From CAZUHK01 sp964620345 (GTDB lineage Bacteria > Planctomycetota > Phycisphaerae > Phycisphaerales > Zrk34): 45,630 nt of DNA. Shown one piece after another: positions 42,732-45,630 of this stretch; position 1 is the first letter of the stretch; each line of letters begins with the position of its first letter. The notes under the pieces are model-generated. The model was not told where the DNA came from and made no database searches. It saw nothing but the letters and a program-made list of their open reading frames with translations. The position numbers were made by a program, and so were the translations under genes. The DNA lies in assembly GCA_964620345.1 (NCBI GenBank), contig CAZUHK010000007.1, forward strand, positions 1-45,630, in the 5' to 3' direction.

Positions 42732-43484
42732 TCAGTTTCCCGCTTGGTCGGGCGTGGCCTGCGTGTTCCGCCTGGCTCGCAGGCCCCTCACGCCGGCGCT
42801 GGCGGCCAACAAGCTCATGCCGACCAGCCACGCGGCGGGAACCGGCGCGTGGCTCATCACGTCCAGCTTGGCGTCCGCGGTGGCGTTGGTGAAAGTGAAC
42901 GTCGTGTTCTGGTTCGAGGTCTGCGGGGCGACTTCGAATACAAAGGAGAACACGGTGCCGATCAGTCCGTTGGTGGCATCGGGGGTGCCGATGCCCAGGA
43001 ACGAGGCCGACGGGTTGAAGTCGGCCGCGATGATCGGCGCAGCCACCTCGAAGTCGAGCACGCTGGTGCTGTTTTCAGGGGCGATCACGCCGCCACCGCC
43101 GAGCGTGGCGGTAAAGATTTCCTGCTGGCCCGCGGCGGTGTTGAAGATGTCCAGAAGGATCGATCCGCTGGTGACCGCGCCATTGGCGAAGGTCAGATCG
43201 ATCTGGGCGTCGTTGAGCGTGCCCAGGCCGGGAACGGTCCCGCCGCCCGGACCGGTGACGTCCTGGACAATCAGGAACGTGAAGGGCTGCGCAGCGGCGT
43301 GGATGCTGCCATCCAGCGAGAGCACCTCATCGGGATGGTCGAACGTGTGCGACGTCGAACCCAGGTCAAGATTGAGCATCTCGATGCGCAGGACCGCACC
43401 GGCGTCGGCCGAGGCCGACAGACCGCCCAGAACCAACATCACCGCTGGAAGAATTGCGATTACTGCTTTTCGCATGGTCATCAT
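42732..43484 (-). CDS. exported protein with VPxPA/PEP-CTERM-like tail
   Basis: 250 aa. Signal peptide (residues 5-29, AVIAILPAVMLVLGGLSASADAG). The middle is beta-rich with two GGG loops (VTGPGGGTVPGLGTLNDAQIDLTFANGAVTSGSILLDIF). Near residue 216 it has APVPAAWLVGMSLLAASAGVRGLRARR, which has the VPxPA-W plus hydrophobic plus Arg layout of variant exosortase signals. An extra 11 residues (NTQATPDQAGN) follow the Arg cluster, which is unusual. AGAAAG precedes the ATG; a close second ATG is at 43481. Confidence 0.75.
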   Translation of the reverse strand: MMTMRKAVIAILPAVMLVLGGLSASADAGAVLRIEMLNLDLGSTSHTFDHPDEVLSLDGSIHAAAQPFTFLIVQDVTGPGGGTVPGLGTLNDAQIDLTFANGAVTSGSILLDIFNTAAGQQEIFTATLGGGGVIAPENSTSVLDFEVAAPIIAADFNPSASFLGIGTPDATNGLIGTVFSFVFEVAPQTSNQNTTFTFTNATADAKLDVMSHAPVPAAWLVGMSLLAASAGVRGLRARRNTQATPDQAGN

Positions 43485-43758
43485 CTTTCTCGCTATCGAT
43501 CGGAGCTTGTACTTTCACTCGCCGCCAAGTCGATCCTCGTGGACCGCACCCCAATATACCCCCCGAACCGCGACGCGGCCAGAACTATTTCCGATTTTCC
43601 GCGGTTAATTTTCAGGTGTCCGCGGGTCAATCAGACGTGTTTCAGGCCAAACCCGAAGCCGCATACAGCAAAACCCCTAATATCCGGCCGCCGCCACCGC
43701 GTCCGGGCGTCGCCACCACACCACCCCCGGCACCCCCAACCCCGCGCCCACCGCCACC
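43485..43758. other. intergenic region upstream of the exported-protein gene
   Basis: 274 bp, lower in GC than its neighbours, with a TATATT -10-like element on the minus strand near 43552 that could serve the 42732-43484 gene. No convincing gene is seen. Confidence 0.4.
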
Positions 43759-43890
43759 ATGGCCAAACGCAATCCTCCTCGTCCACCCCCACCTCGAACG
43801 CGTCGCGTCCAGACTGCTTGAGGAATACCAACCGGTCATCCGCGACGACACGCAAAAGCGGCACGGCATCTATGCGATTCACATGGGCGA
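43759..43890 (+). pseudogene. remnant of a GIY-YIG-like protein (N-terminal fragment, frameshifted)
   Basis: ATG 43759 begins MAKRNP, then in the next frame LLVHPHLERVASRLLEEYQPVIRDDTQKRHGIYAIHMGDQ, which looks like the N-terminus of small GIY-YIG nucleases (helix followed by HGIYAI at the GIY strand). The reading stops making sense at about 43890, exactly where the restriction gene's stop begins. A single-base frame change lies between residues 6 and 12. Probably a gene truncated by insertion of the restriction-modification pair; family assignment is by eye. Confidence 0.4.
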
Positions 43891-44520
43891 TCAAGGTTCC
43901 ACGCCAAGGATGACCAACGGCACTGGTGGATTGCTTCGCCCATGGCGCAGCACGTTGTATACTTCTCCCTCAAAATATGCGATGCCCGTTGACATCCGCC
44001 GACCGCCTTCCGGGTCACGCAGCATCGTTCGCGTGGGCAGAATTTCAATGCCGACGTCGATCACACCGCCACCATAGAAGAGCATGTGCTTCACGAAGAG
44101 GTCGTACGCCACGAATGAGTACTTGCCGAACTGCACTTCGAGGGCGACGCGATCCTTGACAAAGTCTGTCTGCTTGAAGGCCTGGATTGGCTGCTCAACT
44201 CCTACCTCCCGAAAGACTTCCCGCTGCTGCTCAATTGGCAGGCCTGCCGTGCGTTCCAGAAGTTGGCGGTCTGTTGTCACGCAGTAGGAATAGACTGTGC
44301 TTTTCCAGTCGTCTGCGAAGTGATTTCTGAAGGCGGCATTGAGTTCCTTTGGCGAATAGAGGTGTTTGCCGAGCATTGTTTTCTCATTGCTCACTTTGGT
44401 GCGGTGGGTTTCGGCATCGACAGCCCGCACAGCATCTTCAATCTCTTCGAGAATGCCCGGTTTGCGAACAAGAAGAAACTCTTCTCCGTTTAGGTGCGAA
44501 TAACGTTGAGTGATCTGCAT
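43891..44520 (-). CDS. BglII-like type II restriction endonuclease
   Basis: 209 aa from ATG 44520 (8 nt after the methyltransferase stop at 44529; an upstream ATG at 44568 would overlap the methyltransferase gene). The C-terminal half resembles BglII/BstYI: KDRVALEVQFGKYSFVAYDLFVKHMLFYGGGVIDVGIEILP, with the acidic/Gln catalytic residues (E-x-Q in ALEVQFGK), then RMSTGIAYFEGEVYNVLRHGRSNPPVPLVILGVEP. N-terminal MQITQRYSHLNGEEFLLV and a helical region precede. It probably cuts a site like AGATCT or RGATCY; this is inferred from the family. Lower GC than surrounding genes. Confidence 0.82.
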   Translation of the reverse strand: MQITQRYSHLNGEEFLLVRKPGILEEIEDAVRAVDAETHRTKVSNEKTMLGKHLYSPKELNAAFRNHFADDWKSTVYSYCVTTDRQLLERTAGLPIEQQREVFREVGVEQPIQAFKQTDFVKDRVALEVQFGKYSFVAYDLFVKHMLFYGGGVIDVGIEILPTRTMLRDPEGGRRMSTGIAYFEGEVYNVLRHGRSNPPVPLVILGVEP

Positions 44521-44528
44521 TGTTGCGG

Positions 44529-45458
44529 CTACCAGAGCTTGGGATGTGCTTCGGGCTGAGATTCCCAAGGGGGAGTGGTGAGTTTCTTGCCGGCGTTGCG
44601 AGGATCGAAGACTGGCTTGCTCCGTGGCCGGTGGGGAAGGTCGCCACGCGCGGCAGCTTCGATTCGTTGCTCTGCGATCTTTGCATATTCTGGCACTAGT
44701 TCAGCCCCCATCCCTCGACGACCATTCAGCACTGCAGCCGCCGCAGTTGTGCCGACTCCAAGAAATGGATCGAATACCCACTCATCGGGGCGCGTCATCG
44801 AGACAACAAGCCGTTCCACGAGTTCAATAGGAAATTGGCACGGATGATCCGTTTTTTCGATGTGATTCGACTTGACGTTCGGGAAAACCCAAACATCTCC
44901 GGGGTTCTTCCCCAAAGGGTTCGCTGAAGGTTGGCCAGCTTTTGGCCCCTTGAAGTATCGCTTGCCGGGATATTTCTGTGGCACCCGGATCGGATCGAGG
45001 TCAAAATAATATGCGTCCGACTTTGTGAACCAATTGATCGTCTCATACCGACCGGAAAGGCGCTTCGAGCAATGCAGCCCGTGCTCAAAGTGCCAGATGA
45101 TCCGATTGCGCAGTTTCAATCCGGTGTTGGCAAATATCGGATACAGCAGCGTGTCCAGTGGAACAATCTCTCCGCTGCGTACGTGGTTACCAACCTGCCA
45201 GCAGATATGCCCGTTCGGCACGAGCTTCTGGACACACTGCGCAATCACACGCGATTGCTGCTGAAGATAGGTTTCCAGATGAAGCCGCTTCTCGTATGAC
45301 TTGCCAATATTGTAAGGCGGGGAAGTAACTATAAGACTGATCGACTCGTCAGGAAGTGTCTTAAGTAGGTCCAGGCAATTACCCAGATAGACCACCGCCT
45401 TGGCATCGGCGGAAAAGTCGGACTCTACTTGGAAGGTTGGCGCATCGTGTCTCAGCAT
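44529..45458 (-). CDS. site-specific DNA methyltransferase (N4-cytosine/N6-adenine, beta class)
   Basis: 309 aa from ATG 45458. Catalytic motif SLIVTSPPYNIGKSY (TSPPYN) precedes the target-recognition region, and the SAM-binding motif DPFLGVGTTAAAAV lies near the C-terminus (beta order). The TSPPY form fits m4C enzymes such as M.BglII. Internal features: DLLKTLPDESISLIV, GHICWQVGNHV, HFEHGLHCSKRLSGRYETINWFTKSD. It protects the genome from the neighbouring endonuclease. The start was chosen because the promoter at 45496-45515 lies inside the longer open frame. Confidence 0.85.
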   Translation of the reverse strand: MLRHDAPTFQVESDFSADAKAVVYLGNCLDLLKTLPDESISLIVTSPPYNIGKSYEKRLHLETYLQQQSRVIAQCVQKLVPNGHICWQVGNHVRSGEIVPLDTLLYPIFANTGLKLRNRIIWHFEHGLHCSKRLSGRYETINWFTKSDAYYFDLDPIRVPQKYPGKRYFKGPKAGQPSANPLGKNPGDVWVFPNVKSNHIEKTDHPCQFPIELVERLVVSMTRPDEWVFDPFLGVGTTAAAAVLNGRRGMGAELVPEYAKIAEQRIEAAARGDLPHRPRSKPVFDPRNAGKKLTTPPWESQPEAHPKLW

Positions 45459-45495
45459 CTGTCGCTCAGTTCGTTCTTGGTTTTCCGACTTCCTG

Positions 45496-45524
45496 ATAAT
45501 ACCCGAACTCGGGTACGGGATCAT
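45496..45524 (-). promoter_or_regulatory. promoter/operator of the restriction-modification operon
   Basis: On the minus strand, TATTAT (-10, 45496-45501) is directly preceded by the palindrome TACCCGA-GT-TCGGGTA (45500-45515), so the operator occupies the spacer. The -35 is weak. A repressor or controller site is likely; no controller gene was seen. Confidence 0.5.
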
Positions 45525-45573
45525 CTGTAGACCTGCTATGGTTGGTCCTTGGCGACGGCATCGATAGATGGCC

Positions 45574-45630
45574 TCACCGCCCCCGCAGCACACGCCGCAG
45601 CTCAAAGCCCAGCGTGCCGGGCACGCAGTC
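45574..45630 (-). CDS. C-terminal fragment of a gene running off the window
   Basis: The last 18 codons read DCVPGTLGFELRRVLRGR and stop at 45574-45576. The gene continues beyond 45630, so identity is unknown. The PGTLGF-LRR string resembles the start of some acyltransferases, which would make it a short or broken gene, but this is only a guess. GC content returns to the high background here, outside the restriction island. Confidence 0.35.
   Translation of the reverse strand, partial: DCVPGTLGFELRRVLRGR

Overview
The window is GC-rich (mostly well above 60 percent by eye) with densely packed genes. The proteins point to a planctomycete-type bacterium, probably of the Phycisphaerae or a relative. 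It has three exported proteins with PEP-CTERM or VPxPA-like C-terminal sorting tails, an outer-membrane beta-barrel protein with FecR and CHASE2 signalling proteins, a deoxyhypusine-synthase-like enzyme, a glycogen-synthase-like glycosyltransferase, a REP-associated tyrosine transposase, and many core genes with Shine-Dalgarno-poor starts. The lineage is an inference from gene content; there is no rRNA here. Two 10-base N runs (24176-24185 and 41883-41892) are scaffold joins, so gene neighbourhood across them is not proven.

Layout. 10-5824 (minus): a translation and nucleotide cluster read as tRNA-Gln, GlmU-type nucleotidyltransferase, prs, rplY (L25), pth, rpsF (S6), ssb, rplI (L9), then a GlcG/HbpS-family protein. 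rpsR (S18), normally beside ssb/rplI, is absent. 6042-7126 (plus): rplM-rpsI with promoter and terminator. 7215-13070 (minus): an outer-membrane barrel protein, a lipoprotein, a FecR-domain protein and a CHASE2 adenylate cyclase that carries a frameshift. This is the best candidate for a little-described envelope-to-cytoplasm signalling set. 13216-23605: trpD, a HigB/HigA-like toxin-antitoxin pair, M32 carboxypeptidase, an HDOD protein, DciA (DUF721), an SNase-fold membrane protein, a PH-like membrane protein, a UvrC-like protein with a degenerate nuclease site, prfA, rpmE (L31) and an OppF-type ATPase. 23645-29859: a DUF4160/DUF2442 pair, gap, ilvD, a LuxR-type regulator, two unknown proteins and ilvN. 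29952-35667: the GT5/GT3-like glycosyltransferase, the RAYT transposase between two REP hairpin pairs, frr, pyrH, an M48 protease and LemA. 35797-43484: ribD, a PEP-CTERM protein, an RNase HII-like protein, mnmA, an array of four hairpins, the DHS-like gene, gap, and two more exported anchor-tail proteins. 43759-45630: a lower-GC BglII-like restriction-modification pair inserted next to gene remnants.

Working together: translation genes dominate (L9, S6, L25, L13, S9, L31, RF1, RRF, Pth, MnmA, tRNA-Gln). Branched-chain amino acid genes (ilvD, ilvN) lie about 3 kb apart. The restriction pair, toxin-antitoxin pair and RAYT/REP island are the clear mobile or selfish elements. A recurring pattern is a TATAAT-like -10 box only 6-8 nt before the start codon, without a ribosome-binding site. 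It is seen at about eleven genes and suggests that leaderless transcripts are common in this organism.
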